Shown here one piece after another: positions 42,645 through 51,930 of a stretch of DNA of 64,000 bases; positions within the stretch are counted from its first letter, which is position 1, and the number at the start of each line of letters is the position of its first letter. Under the pieces are notes generated by a model that did not search any database, was not told the DNA's origin, and was given only the letters and a program-made list of their open reading frames with translations. The stretch is from NCBI RefSeq assembly GCF_900090305.1, contig NZ_LT607751.1:1984001-2048000 (forward strand), written 5' to 3'. Made by a program: the position numbers and the translations under genes. Origin of the DNA: Micromonospora siamensis. Lineage in GTDB: Bacteria; Actinomycetota; Actinomycetes; Mycobacteriales; Micromonosporaceae.

Positions 42645-42680
42645 GCGGACCGTGGATCCCGGGCCGGATCCACGGTCCGC
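42645..42680 (+). terminator. Hairpin terminator after the symporter gene
   Basis: GCGGACCGTGGATCC pairs exactly with its complement across a six-base loop (CGGGCC). The stem extends imperfectly (GGCA/TGCC) and CTTTCC follows. Confidence 0.75.
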
Positions 42681-42871
42681 TGCCGCTTTCCCCAGGTCCC
42701 TCCGTGGCGGGCCGCTGGCCGGCCCGTCATCGGTGACGCTACGTATCCAAAGGGTCCGGGGGCAAGTGGTCGACCGGTGATTCCTGGTGTCCATTAGCGG
42801 ACTTGACCTGCGGCGCAGCCGCAGGAGCCGGTGCCGGCCACCGGTGACCGACGGTGTGCATGGATGACGAC

Positions 42872-44329
42872 TCAGACCTTGGCGGCCAGCCCCAGCGCCT
42901 CCGCGGCGGCCCGCCCGTTGGCGTGGCTCGCCCCGTAGGTGGTGACGAAGGCCCGTGCCCCCGCCGGCCGCCAGGCCGCCGGCCAGCCCATCTCCACCAC
43001 CGTCGTCGGATGGGCGGCGGCCAGCGCGGCCACCAGGTCGGTGCCGCCGGGCAGCCGGTGCAGGTGCCGGCCGACCAGCACGATCGGCCGGGAGCCCGCG
43101 AGCCGGCGCAGCTGCTGCGGATCGGCCTCCTCGGCCACCACCCGCACCTGCTCGACATCGGCCAGGTGCGGGCCCAGCCCCCACGGCACCCGACCCTCGG
43201 CGATCGTCGAGGCGGCGTACACCTGCACCACCAGCGGCCGGTCGAGGCCGTCGACCGTCCCCTCGACGCGGACCGCCCGCCGGGCGGCCGCGTACCCCAG
43301 GTCCGACGCCGCGGGAACTGCCGTCGCCGCGCGGGTCCGGGCGGCCATCCCGGCGGTACGCTCCGCCGCCTGCTCCACCCGCGCCCGGTCCAGCCCGCCG
43401 TCGCCGATCGCCTCCACGATCCCGGTGACCACCCGCTCGACCAGCGGCGCGTCGACCTGCGCACCGACGCAGAGCAGGTCCGCCCCGGCGGCCAGCGCAC
43501 GGACGGCGGCCGGACCGACCCCGCCCGCGGCCAGCGCCGCACCCTGCATCTCCAGCGCGTCGGTGACCACCACGCCGGTGAAGCCGTACTCGCCGCGCAG
43601 CAGGTCCACCAGGACCGCCCGGCTGAACGTGGCCGGGCCGTCGCCGGTCAACGCCGGAACCCGGATGTGCGCGGTCATGATCGCCTCCACCCCCGCGTCG
43701 ATCACCGCGGCGAACGGCGGCAGGTCCCGCTGCCGCAGCACCTCCGCCGCCACGTCGACCGTGGGCAGCTCGTGGTGCGAGTCGGCGACCGTCGCGCCGT
43801 GGCCGGGGAAGTGCTTGGCGCAGGCCGCCACGCCGGCCGACTGGAGACCGAGCACCGCCGCCGCCGAGTGGACCGCCACCCGGACCGGGTCGGCGCCGAA
43901 CGAGCGGGTGCCGATCACCGGGTTCTCGTCGGCGGTGTTCACGTCCACCGTCGGCGCCAGGTCCAGGGTCACGCCGAGCGCCGCCAGCTCCGCGCCGATC
44001 GCCGCGTACACCTCGCGGGTCAGGCCCGCGTCGTCCACCGCGCCGAGCGCCGCGTTGCCCGGGTACGGGCTGCCCGTGGCGTGCGCCAGCCGGGTGACGT
44101 CGCCGCCCTCCTCGTCGATGGCCACCAGCACGTCCGCCCGCCCGGCCCGCAGTGCGGCGGTGCTCGCCGCCACCTGCGCCGGGTCGTGCACGTTGGTGCC
44201 GAACAGGGTGTGCCCGGCCAGCCCCTCGGCGACCAGGTCGACCGCCCAGTCCGGCGGGACCGGCCCCGGGTACGCGGCCAGCAGCGTGCCCAGCGCCAAC
44301 CGGCGCAGTCCTGGATCCAGCCCCACCAC
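42872..44329 (-). CDS. nagZ: Family 3 glycoside hydrolase (beta-N-acetylhexosaminidase, NagZ type)
   Basis: 485 residues. A TIM-barrel catalytic domain (about 1-330) includes LVAIDEEGGDVTRL, DLAPTVDVNTADENPVIGTRSFGADP, and KHFPGHGATVADSHHELP, the NagZ His/Asp acid-base dyad loop. The nucleophile Asp is in GVVVTDALEM. A C-terminal domain follows (about 340-485) as in longer GH3 enzymes of actinomycetes. No signal peptide is evident, so it probably cuts GlcNAc from peptidoglycan or chitin fragments in the cytoplasm. GTG 44329 and 44326 are both possible starts; the latter sits better behind AAGGAGGA. It is divergent from a ROK regulator that probably senses amino-sugar ligands. Confidence 0.92.
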   Translation of the reverse strand: MVGLDPGLRRLALGTLLAAYPGPVPPDWAVDLVAEGLAGHTLFGTNVHDPAQVAASTAALRAGRADVLVAIDEEGGDVTRLAHATGSPYPGNAALGAVDDAGLTREVYAAIGAELAALGVTLDLAPTVDVNTADENPVIGTRSFGADPVRVAVHSAAAVLGLQSAGVAACAKHFPGHGATVADSHHELPTVDVAAEVLRQRDLPPFAAVIDAGVEAIMTAHIRVPALTGDGPATFSRAVLVDLLRGEYGFTGVVVTDALEMQGAALAAGGVGPAAVRALAAGADLLCVGAQVDAPLVERVVTGIVEAIGDGGLDRARVEQAAERTAGMAARTRAATAVPAASDLGYAAARRAVRVEGTVDGLDRPLVVQVYAASTIAEGRVPWGLGPHLADVEQVRVVAEEADPQQLRRLAGSRPIVLVGRHLHRLPGGTDLVAALAAAHPTTVVEMGWPAAWRPAGARAFVTTYGASHANGRAAAEALGLAAKV

Positions 44330-44492
44330 ATTCCTCCTTCGACGCCCGCCGGTACGGGTGATCGACCTGACCGGGCCGGCCGGCGGCGCTGCCCGGTCGC
44401 CCGGGTATCGCCGTTCCGGGCGGCCGATACGCTACGGGAACCGCCCCCGGGTCGGTTGGTCAACAAAGTTTACGGAAACCTGAGGACGTCAC

Positions 44493-45668
44493 ATGAGTGC
44501 GACCCGGCTGCCCGGCACCCCCCGCCTGTTGCGGGCGCTCAACGACCGCGCGGCGCTGGAGCTGCTGCTGGAACGCGGGCCGCTGACCCGGGCCCGGCTG
44601 GGCGAGTTGACCGGGCTGTCCAAGGTCACCGCCTCGCAGCTGGTGGAGCGGCTGGAGGAACGCGGCCTGGTCACCCGGGTCGGCGAGCAGGCCGGCGGCC
44701 GCGGCCCCAACGCCCAGCTCTACGCCGTACGCCCGGGCAGCGCGCACGTGGTCGGCGTGGACGTCGGCGCCGACCGGGTGGTGGCCGCCTGCGCCGACAT
44801 CACCGGCGCCGTCAACGGCCGGGTGGAACAGTCCACCCGGGACACCGACGACCCGGTGGGCGTGGTGCACAACGCGGTGGTCCAGGCCGCGAGCAGCGCC
44901 GGCGCGGAGCTGTCCACCGTACGACGGGTGGTGCTGGGCACCCCGGGCCTGGTGGACCCGGCCACCGGCGACATCACCTTCGCGTTCAACCTGCCCCGCT
45001 GGCACCGGGGACTGCTCGCCGCGCTCCGCGAGGACCTGCGCATCCCGGTGGTCTTCGAGAACGACGTGAACCTGGCCGCGGTCGCCGAGGCGCAGTCCGG
45101 CGCCGCCCGGGGCGTACCCGACTTCGTGCTGGTCTGGGTGGGCGCCGGCGTCGGCCTGGCGATCGTGCTCGGTGGCCGGCTGCACCACGGCAGCACCGGC
45201 GCGGCCGGCGAGATCGGCTACCTGCCGGTGCCCGGGGTACCGATCCCGCGCGACGTCTCCCGCCGGGCCAAGCCGGCCTTCCAGCAGCTGGCCGGGGCGG
45301 ACGCGGTCCGCGCGGTGGCCCGCGAGCACGGCTTCGGCGCCCCGGACGCGGCGGCGGCCGTCCGGGCGGCGATCGACGCCGGCCCGGCCGGCGGCCCGAT
45401 GCTCGACGAACTCGCCCGCCGGCTGGCCCTCGGCGTGGCCAGCACCTGCGTGGTGCTGGACCCGCCGCTGGTGGTGCTCGCCGGTGAGGTGGGTCAGGCC
45501 GGCGGCGCGGCACTCGCCGAGCGGGTGCAGCACGAGGTCGCCGCGATCACCCTGGTCCGGCCCCGGGTGGTGGTGACCGGGCTGACCGAGGAGCCGATCC
45601 TGCACGGCGCGCTGCGCACCGCGCTGGACGCGGTCCGCGACGAGGTCTTCGGCTCCACCGTGGGCTGA
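44493..45668 (+). CDS. ROK-family transcriptional regulator (NagC/XylR type)
   Basis: 391 residues. A winged helix (about 18-75, LLERGPLTRARLGELTGLSKVTASQLVERLEERGLVTRVGEQAGGRGPNAQLYAV) precedes a ROK sugar-kinase fold with VVGVDVGADRV, VVLGTPGLVDPATGDITFAFNLPRW and ENDVNLAAVAEA. The zinc-binding CxCGxxGC motif of catalytic ROK proteins is absent at GEIGYLPVPG, as in several regulators. Its divergence from nagZ suggests control of that gene. A weak dyad GTTT-ACGG-AAAC (44468-44479) lies 14 bases before the ATG. Confidence 0.9.
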   Translation: MSATRLPGTPRLLRALNDRAALELLLERGPLTRARLGELTGLSKVTASQLVERLEERGLVTRVGEQAGGRGPNAQLYAVRPGSAHVVGVDVGADRVVAACADITGAVNGRVEQSTRDTDDPVGVVHNAVVQAASSAGAELSTVRRVVLGTPGLVDPATGDITFAFNLPRWHRGLLAALREDLRIPVVFENDVNLAAVAEAQSGAARGVPDFVLVWVGAGVGLAIVLGGRLHHGSTGAAGEIGYLPVPGVPIPRDVSRRAKPAFQQLAGADAVRAVAREHGFGAPDAAAAVRAAIDAGPAGGPMLDELARRLALGVASTCVVLDPPLVVLAGEVGQAGGAALAERVQHEVAAITLVRPRVVVTGLTEEPILHGALRTALDAVRDEVFGSTVG

Positions 45669-45705
45669 ACCGGCCGGCCCGCCGGGTGACGGGCCGGCCG
45701 CGCAA

Positions 45706-46710
45706 TCAGATCAGGTCGCGGCGGCGGAACACCGCGAACGCCGCCACCACCAGCACGGCGGTGACCACCAGCAGCACCGGCAACGACTCGGCCGCGGTCA
45801 GCCTCCACACCCCTGAGCAGTCGCCCCGGCCGTAGCAGACCACGTCGGTGGAGAACTGCAGGCTCCCGTTGAGCCACGCCCCGACATAGCTGGACAGCAC
45901 CCAGCGCTCCGGGCTGCGCACGTCCAGGATCTCCATCACCAGCCGGGCGCCGGCCTCCCAGACCACGGCGTACGCGGCCGCCGCGCCGAGCGCCGCCGCG
46001 GTGTGCCGGCCCAGCGTGGCGATCGCGAAGCCCACCGCCGTGCCGAGCAGCACCAGCAGCAGTCCGCGACCGAACAGGCCGCCCAGCGAGCGCCAGAACG
46101 CGTCGTCCAGTCGCCCCGGCCGCCCCGCCGCCTGCCCGATCAGCCAGAACGTCGCCAGGTACGCCGCCGAGGCCAGCACCGACAGCACCAGCACCCCGCC
46201 GAGCAGGGTGCCCAGCTTCGCCCCCAGCACGGCCAGCCGCCGCGGCCGCCAGAGCAGCAGGTTCACCACCCCGCCGGAGTTCAGGTCCGCCCCGACGTAG
46301 GACGCCCCCACCAGGAATCCGAAGAGCAGCAGGAACGCGATCAGGAAGAACAGCAGCGGGCGCGCCTCGTCGGCGAAGGTGAACACGTTGTAGAGGAAGT
46401 CACTGGCGACCGGCAGCCGCTCCTGCTGCCCCGGGTCGAGGAACGAGCAGTCCTCGGGATATTCCTCGACCTGCCCCTCCGGGTCGCCGGCCTGCTTGGC
46501 CGCCACACAGTTGCGGTAGCTGTCCTCCATGCTCTGCCGCGCCTCGACGGCCTGTCGGTCGGCCTCGGCCAACTCGTTCGCCGTGGGCCGGTGCGAGTCG
46601 GCCAGCGTGGTCGCCGCGGTGATGCCGAAGGCGAGCACCAGCAGCACCACCATCAACTGCACGAACCGGCGGGCGGCGAGCCGCTCCGCCTCGGCACGGA
46701 CCAGTCTCAC
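45706..46710 (-). CDS. ABC-2 type transporter permease
   Basis: 334 residues from GTG 46710, supported by GGAGG seven bases upstream and a GTGA overlap with the ATPase gene. Six helices: the first (about 17-37) is followed by a roughly 90-residue external loop with several acidic residues and two Cys (YRNCVAAKQAGD, PEDCSFLD). Five more helices form the ABC2 membrane domain (VGASYVGADLNSGGVVNLLLWRPRR is the cytoplasmic coupling region). Another outer loop with Cys pairs occurs near the end (VVCYGRGDCSG). It exports an unknown substrate with the adjacent ATPase. Confidence 0.88.
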   Translation of the reverse strand: MRLVRAEAERLAARRFVQLMVVLLVLAFGITAATTLADSHRPTANELAEADRQAVEARQSMEDSYRNCVAAKQAGDPEGQVEEYPEDCSFLDPGQQERLPVASDFLYNVFTFADEARPLLFFLIAFLLLFGFLVGASYVGADLNSGGVVNLLLWRPRRLAVLGAKLGTLLGGVLVLSVLASAAYLATFWLIGQAAGRPGRLDDAFWRSLGGLFGRGLLLVLLGTAVGFAIATLGRHTAAALGAAAAYAVVWEAGARLVMEILDVRSPERWVLSSYVGAWLNGSLQFSTDVVCYGRGDCSGVWRLTAAESLPVLLVVTAVLVVAAFAVFRRRDLI

Positions 46711-47732
46711 GACTGCACCTCCCGGGCATCGCCCACCGTCACGTCGAGGTCGATCATCGGCTCCGGGCTGCGCGGCCCGGGCAGCACCGCGTCGTCCACC
46801 TGCCGGGGCACGCCCGGGTCCGGAGTGGTGCCGGTCAGCTCCAGGAAGACGCTCTCCAGGTCGGGCCGGAGCGGGGTCAGCTCGCGTACCCACAGACCCT
46901 GCTCGCCCAGCGTGCGGGAGATCACCTCCGGGTCGGCCACCCCGGTCGCCACCAGGTGGTCCCCGTCGGCGTCGACCGGCACCCCGGCGGCGGCCAGCAG
47001 TTGCGCCGCACGCCCCGGATCGGCCACCCCGACCCGCCACTGGTGCTGGTCGAAGCCGGCCAGCACCTCCTCCACCCGGCCGGCTGCCACCCGCCGGCCC
47101 CGGGAGATGATCGTCACGTGGTCGCAGATCAGCTGGATCTCGCCGAGGATGTGGCTGGAGAGCAGCACGGTCACTCCCGCCGCGGCCAGCGATCGGACCA
47201 GGTCCCGCATCTCCCGGATGCCCGCCGGGTCCAGCCCGTTCGCCGGCTCGTCGAGGATCAGCAGCTCCGGGTTCTTCAGCAGCGCCGAGGCCACCGCCAG
47301 CCGCTGCTTCATGCCCAGCGAATAGCCGCGGACCCGCTCGTGGCCGCGGTCGCGCAGGCCCACCTGCTCCAGCACCTCGTCGACCCGGGCGGTCGGCAGC
47401 CCGCCGGCGACGGCGAGCAGGCGCAGCGTGCGGTGCGCGGTGAAGTTGCCGAAGAACTGCGGGCTCTCCACGATCGCGCCGACCCGACCGGCCACCTCGG
47501 GCAGCAGTCGCGGCGACTCCGCGCCCAGCACCCGCATCCGGCCGCCGTCGGACCGGACCAGGCCGAGCAGCGCCCGCAGGGTGGTGGTCTTGCCTGAGCC
47601 GTTCGGGCCGAGGAAGCCGTGCACCTGGCCGGCCTCCACCAACAGGTCGAAGCCGTCCACCGCCACCCGGCGGCCGTGCCGCAGGCTGTGGAACGACTTG
47701 CGCAGGCCCTCGATCTCGATGATCGCGGTCAT
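46707..47732 (-). CDS. ABC transporter ATP-binding protein
   Basis: 341 residues. Walker A GPNGSGKTT, Q-loop IVESPQFFGNFT, signature YSLGMKQRLA, Walker B LLILDEPANGLDPAG and switch LLSSHILGE are complete, so it should hydrolyse ATP. The DrrA-like C-terminal extension (about 225-341) is typical of actinobacterial exporters, which may include drug or lantibiotic self-protection. No biosynthetic cluster lies next to it. Start ATG 47732. Confidence 0.92.
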   Translation of the reverse strand: MTAIIEIEGLRKSFHSLRHGRRVAVDGFDLLVEAGQVHGFLGPNGSGKTTTLRALLGLVRSDGGRMRVLGAESPRLLPEVAGRVGAIVESPQFFGNFTAHRTLRLLAVAGGLPTARVDEVLEQVGLRDRGHERVRGYSLGMKQRLAVASALLKNPELLILDEPANGLDPAGIREMRDLVRSLAAAGVTVLLSSHILGEIQLICDHVTIISRGRRVAAGRVEEVLAGFDQHQWRVGVADPGRAAQLLAAAGVPVDADGDHLVATGVADPEVISRTLGEQGLWVRELTPLRPDLESVFLELTGTTPDPGVPRQVDDAVLPGPRSPEPMIDLDVTVGDAREVQS

Positions 47733-47862
47733 CCGGCGGTCTCGCCGTCGCGTACGGGCATCAGGTGTCCTCTCCCGGGGTGAGTCATGACACGGCGCCC
47801 CACCCTATGGCGGCCCCGCCGCCCGTGGGGGGCACCCACGCGGTGCGTGGTTGGATGGGCGG

Positions 47863-48657
47863 GTGACTGTGGATGCGGATCTGGTGGTCAGCCTGGACCA
47901 AGTGGCGGTACGCCGGTCCGGCACCGCCCTGCTGGACGGCGTCGACTGGCGCGTCGGACTGGACGAACGGTGGGTGGTGCTCGGGCCGAACGGCGCCGGC
48001 AAGACCACCCTGCTGAACCTCGCCGCCGGCCGGTTGCACCCGACCGTCGGCACCGCGCACGTGCTCGGCGAGCGGATCGGCCGTACCGACGTCAACGAGC
48101 TGCGGACCCGGATCGGCCTCTCCACCGCCGCGCTGGCCGAGCGGCTGCCGGCCGAGGAGAAGGTCACCGACGTGGTGGTCACCGCGGCCTGGTCGGTGGT
48201 GGGCCGCTGGCGGGAGAGCTACGACCCGGGCGACGAGCGGCGGGCCCACGCCCTGCTCAGCCAGCTGGGCATCGGCCACCTCGCCGACCGGACGTACGGG
48301 ACGCTGTCCGAGGGGGAGCGCAAGCGGGTGCAGATCGCCCGGGCGCTGATGACCGACCCGGAGCTGCTGCTACTCGACGAGCCGGCCGCCGGGCTCGACC
48401 TGGGTGGCCGCGAGGATCTGGTCGCCCGGCTGGCCGAGCTGGCGTACGACCCGGACGCGCCCGCCCTGGTGCTGGTCACCCACCACGTCGAGGAGATCCC
48501 GCCGGGGTTCACCCACGCGCTGCTGCTGCGCGACGGCGGTGTGGTCGCCCAGGGGCTGCTCGGTGACACGCTGACCGCCGACAACCTCTCCAAGACCTTC
48601 GGCCTGCCGCTGGTGGTCGAGCGGCGCGGCGACCGGTTCACCGCCCGCGCCGCCTGA
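47863..48657 (+). CDS. Stand-alone ABC ATPase (YlmA-like)
   Basis: 264 residues from GTG 47863; GTG 47869 and TTG 47851 are alternatives. Walker A GPNGAGKTT, a Q-loop region VTDVVVTAAWSVVGRW, signature LSEGERKRVQIARAL, Walker B LLLLDEPAAGLDLGGR and switch VTHHVEEI are all present. The TAAWSxxGRW and THHVEEIPPGFTHALLLRDG segments match the YlmA-type ATPases, which have no dedicated membrane partner nearby. None is found here either. Function unknown. Confidence 0.88.
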   Translation: MTVDADLVVSLDQVAVRRSGTALLDGVDWRVGLDERWVVLGPNGAGKTTLLNLAAGRLHPTVGTAHVLGERIGRTDVNELRTRIGLSTAALAERLPAEEKVTDVVVTAAWSVVGRWRESYDPGDERRAHALLSQLGIGHLADRTYGTLSEGERKRVQIARALMTDPELLLLDEPAAGLDLGGREDLVARLAELAYDPDAPALVLVTHHVEEIPPGFTHALLLRDGGVVAQGLLGDTLTADNLSKTFGLPLVVERRGDRFTARAA

Positions 48658-48695
48658 GCCGGCCGGGCCGCCACTCGACGTTCGGAGGAGAGCCG

Positions 48696-49592
48696 GTGCG
48701 ACAGACCCGCGTCGCGGTGGTGGGCAGCGCCAACATGGACCTGGTCGCCACCGCGGCCACCCTGCCCCGGCCGGGGGAGACGGTGCTCGCCACCGACTTC
48801 GTCACCGTCCCCGGCGGCAAGGGCGCCAACCAGGCCGTCGCCGCGGTACGCGCCGGCGCCACCTGCACGTTCCTTGGCGCGATCGGCTCCGACTCGTTCG
48901 GGGTGACCCTGCGGGCCCGGATCACCGCCGCCGGGGTGGACACCGGCCAGCTGCGGGTGGTGTACGGCGCCTCCGGCGTGGCCCTGGTGATGGTGAACGC
49001 CGACGGGGAGAACCTGATCACGGTGACGCCCGGCGCGAACGGGGCGTTCACCGGTCTCACCCCGGACGAGCTGGCCGCCGTACGCGACGCCGACGTGCTG
49101 GTCGCCCAGCTGGAGGTGCCGGTCGAGACGGTGACGGAGGCGGCGGTGGCGGCCCGGGCGGCCGGCACCCGGGTGATCCTGAACGCGGCGCCGGCCCGGC
49201 CGGTGCCGGCGGAGCTGCTCGCCGCGGTGGACGTGCTGGTGGTGAACGAGACCGAGGCGCAGGCGCTCACCGGGCACGGCCGGGAGGACCCGCACGCCCT
49301 GCTGGCGCTGGTGCCCCGGGCGGTGCTCACCCTCGGTGGCGAGGGCGCCTGGTACGGCGACCGGGACGGCACGGCGGTGCACGTACCGGCCGTGCGGGTG
49401 GAGGTGGTGGACTCCACCGCCGCGGGTGACGCGTTCACCGCCGCGCTGGCGGTGGCCTGGGGCGAGGGGCGGGACCTGCTCGACGCCGTGCGTTGGGCGG
49501 CGGCGGCCGGGGCGGCCTGCTGCCGGCGGCTGGGCGCCTCGGTGGCGCTGCCCCGCCGGCACGAGATCGACGAGCTTTACGCGCCGGCCTGA
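48696..49592 (+). CDS. rbsK: Ribokinase (PfkB family)
   Basis: 298 residues. It phosphorylates D-ribose at O5. The N-terminal VVGSANMDLVATAATLPRPGETV and VPGGKGANQAVAAVRAGA form the substrate-binding half. AELLAAVDVLVVNETEAQALTG precedes the catalytic DSTAAGDAFTAALAVA, with the anion-hole DTxAGD Asp kept (DSTAAGD). GGAGGAG before GTG 48696 is the ribosome-binding site. It follows the ABC ATPase by 38 bases; no ribose transporter is nearby. Another sugar kinase of the same family is possible but the motifs favour ribose. Confidence 0.88.
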   Translation: MRQTRVAVVGSANMDLVATAATLPRPGETVLATDFVTVPGGKGANQAVAAVRAGATCTFLGAIGSDSFGVTLRARITAAGVDTGQLRVVYGASGVALVMVNADGENLITVTPGANGAFTGLTPDELAAVRDADVLVAQLEVPVETVTEAAVAARAAGTRVILNAAPARPVPAELLAAVDVLVVNETEAQALTGHGREDPHALLALVPRAVLTLGGEGAWYGDRDGTAVHVPAVRVEVVDSTAAGDAFTAALAVAWGEGRDLLDAVRWAAAAGAACCRRLGASVALPRRHEIDELYAPA

Positions 49593-49627
49593 CCGGCCCC
49601 GCCCGGGTCGACCCGTCCGGCGGCCGG

Positions 49628-50323
49628 TCAGCTCTCCGGGTCGTCGTTGAGCCGCTCGCCGCGGCGGCGCAGCATGCCCAGGCCGGGGATGCCGGCCACG
49701 GCGAGCTTCAGGTCCCGCGTGACGTCGAGCAGGTCGTGCAGGTCCGGGCCGACCCGGTCCAGGGTGGCCAGGATCGGCAGCACGTCGGCGGTCAGGTGCT
49801 CCTTGAGCTTGGGCAGCTCGTCGACCAGCCGGATGGCGGCGGTCACCTCCTCCTGGCTGAGTTCCGCGACGAACCGGTCGGCCATCGGCGCGCCGCGCCG
49901 CAACGCCGGCTCGTACGCGGCCAGCAGCCCCGCCGCGGTGGTGGTGGTTTCGGCAGCGGCGACGGCCACCTTCTCCGCGTCGGCTACCACCGACAGGGCG
50001 GCGGCGGAGACCCGTTCGGCCTCACCCACCACGACGGCGGCCGCGGCGGCCACCTCGGTGGCGCTGTCGATGGCGGTGGTGGCGGCGGCGCTGATCACGG
50101 CCACCTCGCGGACCGCCGACTCGGCGTCGTCGAGGACCCGGTCGGTGCGGTCCAGCGTCCCCTCGATCCGGTCGACCACCCCGTTGATCCGAGCCAGCAG
50201 CGCCTCGACGCCGTCGAGCACCGCGAAGGCGCGGGTGGGCACGGCTGCGAAGGACGCCGCCTGGTCGAGCGCGGAACGGGTGAGGCCGAAGACCGCGGTC
50301 GGTCGGGGGAGGGGAATCGCCAT
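49628..50323 (-). CDS. Helical, coiled-coil-like hypothetical protein
   Basis: 231 residues from ATG 50323. After a short start (LTRSALDQAASFAAVPTRAFAVLDGVEALLARINGVVDRIEG) the middle is an Ala/Val/Thr/Glu-rich helix with heptad character (about 60-140, DDAESAVREVAVISAAATTAIDSATEVAAAAAVVVGEAERVSAAAL). The end (VELPKLKEHLTADVLPILATLDRVGPDLHDLLDVTRDLKLAVAGIPG) is conserved-looking. It resembles actinobacterial proteins of unknown role. Not a signal-peptide protein. The much longer reading frame reaching 51124 runs antisense to the next gene and is not used. Confidence 0.7.
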   Translation of the reverse strand: MAIPLPRPTAVFGLTRSALDQAASFAAVPTRAFAVLDGVEALLARINGVVDRIEGTLDRTDRVLDDAESAVREVAVISAAATTAIDSATEVAAAAAVVVGEAERVSAAALSVVADAEKVAVAAAETTTTAAGLLAAYEPALRRGAPMADRFVAELSQEEVTAAIRLVDELPKLKEHLTADVLPILATLDRVGPDLHDLLDVTRDLKLAVAGIPGLGMLRRRGERLNDDPES

Positions 50324-50413
50324 GCTCCCAGTGTGCGTCGGGCCGGCCAGGAGCGCCGGGCGGTGGCCGTCCGGGTGGTGGGGGGCACGGGCGCCGGGCG
50401 GTAGGGTGCGGCC

Positions 50414-51922
50414 ATGTCGGCCCGCCCCGCAGGTGTCGTCCCGGCCACCCGCGCGACCGTGCTGCTCGCCGTGCTGGCCCTGCTCGCCGTGGTGCTCGGC
50501 GGCGTCCGGTTGGCGCAGGCCGGCGCCGGGTCGAGCGCCCGCCAGGTCACCGTCGACGGGGTGCCGTTGACCGAGGTGCGGGCCGGGTCGTCGCCGGGCC
50601 GGCACCCTGGGGTGGTGGTGGCGCACGGCTTCGCCGGCTCGGCCCGGCTGATGCGTCCGCTCGCCGACACGGTGGCCCGGCACGGCGCGGTGGCGCTGCT
50701 GCTCGACTTCGCCGGGCACGGCGCGAACCCGGCCCGGCTCCCCGGCGCCGGCCGGGACGGCTCCGCCGCACGGGCCGTGCTGGAACACGACCTGGACGTG
50801 GCCGTGGCGCACCTGCGGGCCCTGCCGGACGTGGACCCGGACCGGATCGTGCTGGTCGGCCACTCGATGGGCGCGGGTGCGGTCACCCGGTACGCCGCGA
50901 CGCACCCGGAGATCGCGGCGACCGTGGCGGTGTCGTTGCCGGACGCGGGCGCCCTGCCGTACGGGCGGCCCCGGGCGTTGCGCCTGGTGGTCGGGGGCGC
51001 CGAGTTCCCGGGCTTCCGCCGGGCCGCCGAGCAGGCGCTGCGGGCGGCGCCGCCGGGGCAGCGGAGCCTGACCGTGGTGTCGGGGACCGAGCACATCTCG
51101 GTGCTCTTCGCCGGGCGTACCCACGAGACGGTGGTCGCTGCCCTGCCCGGCGGGTCGGCCGGCCCGCCGCCGCGGCCGGGCGCCCGGCTGGCCGGCGCGG
51201 GTCTGCTCCTGCTCGGCCTGGGGGTCGGCTTCGTGCCGTTGGTGGCGGCGCTGCGCGGGCGGCGCCCGGACGGCCCGGCAGCCGCCGACGTGCGGCCGGT
51301 CACCGGCCGGTGGCTGCTGCTCGGCGCGGTGGCGGTCGCGGCCGGGTTGGCGGCGGTGGTCGCCACGGTGGCGCCCACCGTCCGGTTGCCGCTGGCCGTC
51401 GGCGGCTACGTGACCGGTTACCTGCTGCTCACCGGGCTGCTGCTGGCCGTGCTGGCCCGCCGGCTCGTCCCCGGCCGGGGCACCCCGCCGGTCCGGGAGG
51501 CCGGCTCACGGCCCGCGCCGCTCGCCGCCCTGACCATCGGGTACGCGCTGGTCTCGGTGGCCGTGCCGATCCACCTCGGCTTCACCGCGGCCTGGCCGGT
51601 CGGCGCGAGGTGGTGGCTGCTGCCCGTGGTGGCGGTGGGCTGCCTGGCCTTCCTGCTCGGCGCGGAGCGGATCGCGGCGGGCCGCAGCGGCCGGTACGCC
51701 GCCGTGCTCGCCCTCACCGTGCTGGTCCTCGCCGTCGCGGCGGTGGCCGGCTTGGCGCCCGGTTTCGTCCTGCTGGTGGTGCCGCTCTTCGCGGTGCTGG
51801 CGGGGTGGGCGGCGGCCTGGGCGGCGGTGCTGCGCCGGGCCGGCGTGCCGGGCTGGCTGCCGGCCGTGGTGGGCACGGTGCTGCTGGCCTGGCCGATCGC
51901 CACCACGCTGCCGCTGGCCTGA
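50414..51922 (+). CDS. Membrane protein with N-terminal alpha/beta hydrolase domain
   Basis: 502 residues. One N-terminal helix (about 14-36) is followed by an outward alpha/beta hydrolase domain (about 45-240) with GVVVAHGFAGSARLMRPLAD (oxyanion), the nucleophile elbow VLVGHSMGAGAVTRYA, and a late GTEHISVLF His. About eight helices follow (about 250-500). The substrate is unknown. The combination is found in actinobacterial membrane hydrolases. TAGGGT lies six bases before ATG 50414, fitting a leaderless message. Confidence 0.82.
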   Translation: MSARPAGVVPATRATVLLAVLALLAVVLGGVRLAQAGAGSSARQVTVDGVPLTEVRAGSSPGRHPGVVVAHGFAGSARLMRPLADTVARHGAVALLLDFAGHGANPARLPGAGRDGSAARAVLEHDLDVAVAHLRALPDVDPDRIVLVGHSMGAGAVTRYAATHPEIAATVAVSLPDAGALPYGRPRALRLVVGGAEFPGFRRAAEQALRAAPPGQRSLTVVSGTEHISVLFAGRTHETVVAALPGGSAGPPPRPGARLAGAGLLLLGLGVGFVPLVAALRGRRPDGPAAADVRPVTGRWLLLGAVAVAAGLAAVVATVAPTVRLPLAVGGYVTGYLLLTGLLLAVLARRLVPGRGTPPVREAGSRPAPLAALTIGYALVSVAVPIHLGFTAAWPVGARWWLLPVVAVGCLAFLLGAERIAAGRSGRYAAVLALTVLVLAVAAVAGLAPGFVLLVVPLFAVLAGWAAAWAAVLRRAGVPGWLPAVVGTVLLAWPIATTLPLA

Positions 51923-51930
51923 CCAGGGGA

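Noticed and set aside
40176..43184. A 1002-codon minus-strand open frame
   Set aside because: Shadow of the DUF4396, GNAT and symporter genes; repetitive Gly/Arg/Asp/Gln composition, no recognisable fold.
42854..45487. An 877-codon plus-strand open frame
   Set aside because: Crosses nagZ (opposite strand) and the ROK gene in the wrong frame; low-complexity His/Arg/Gly/Gln composition.
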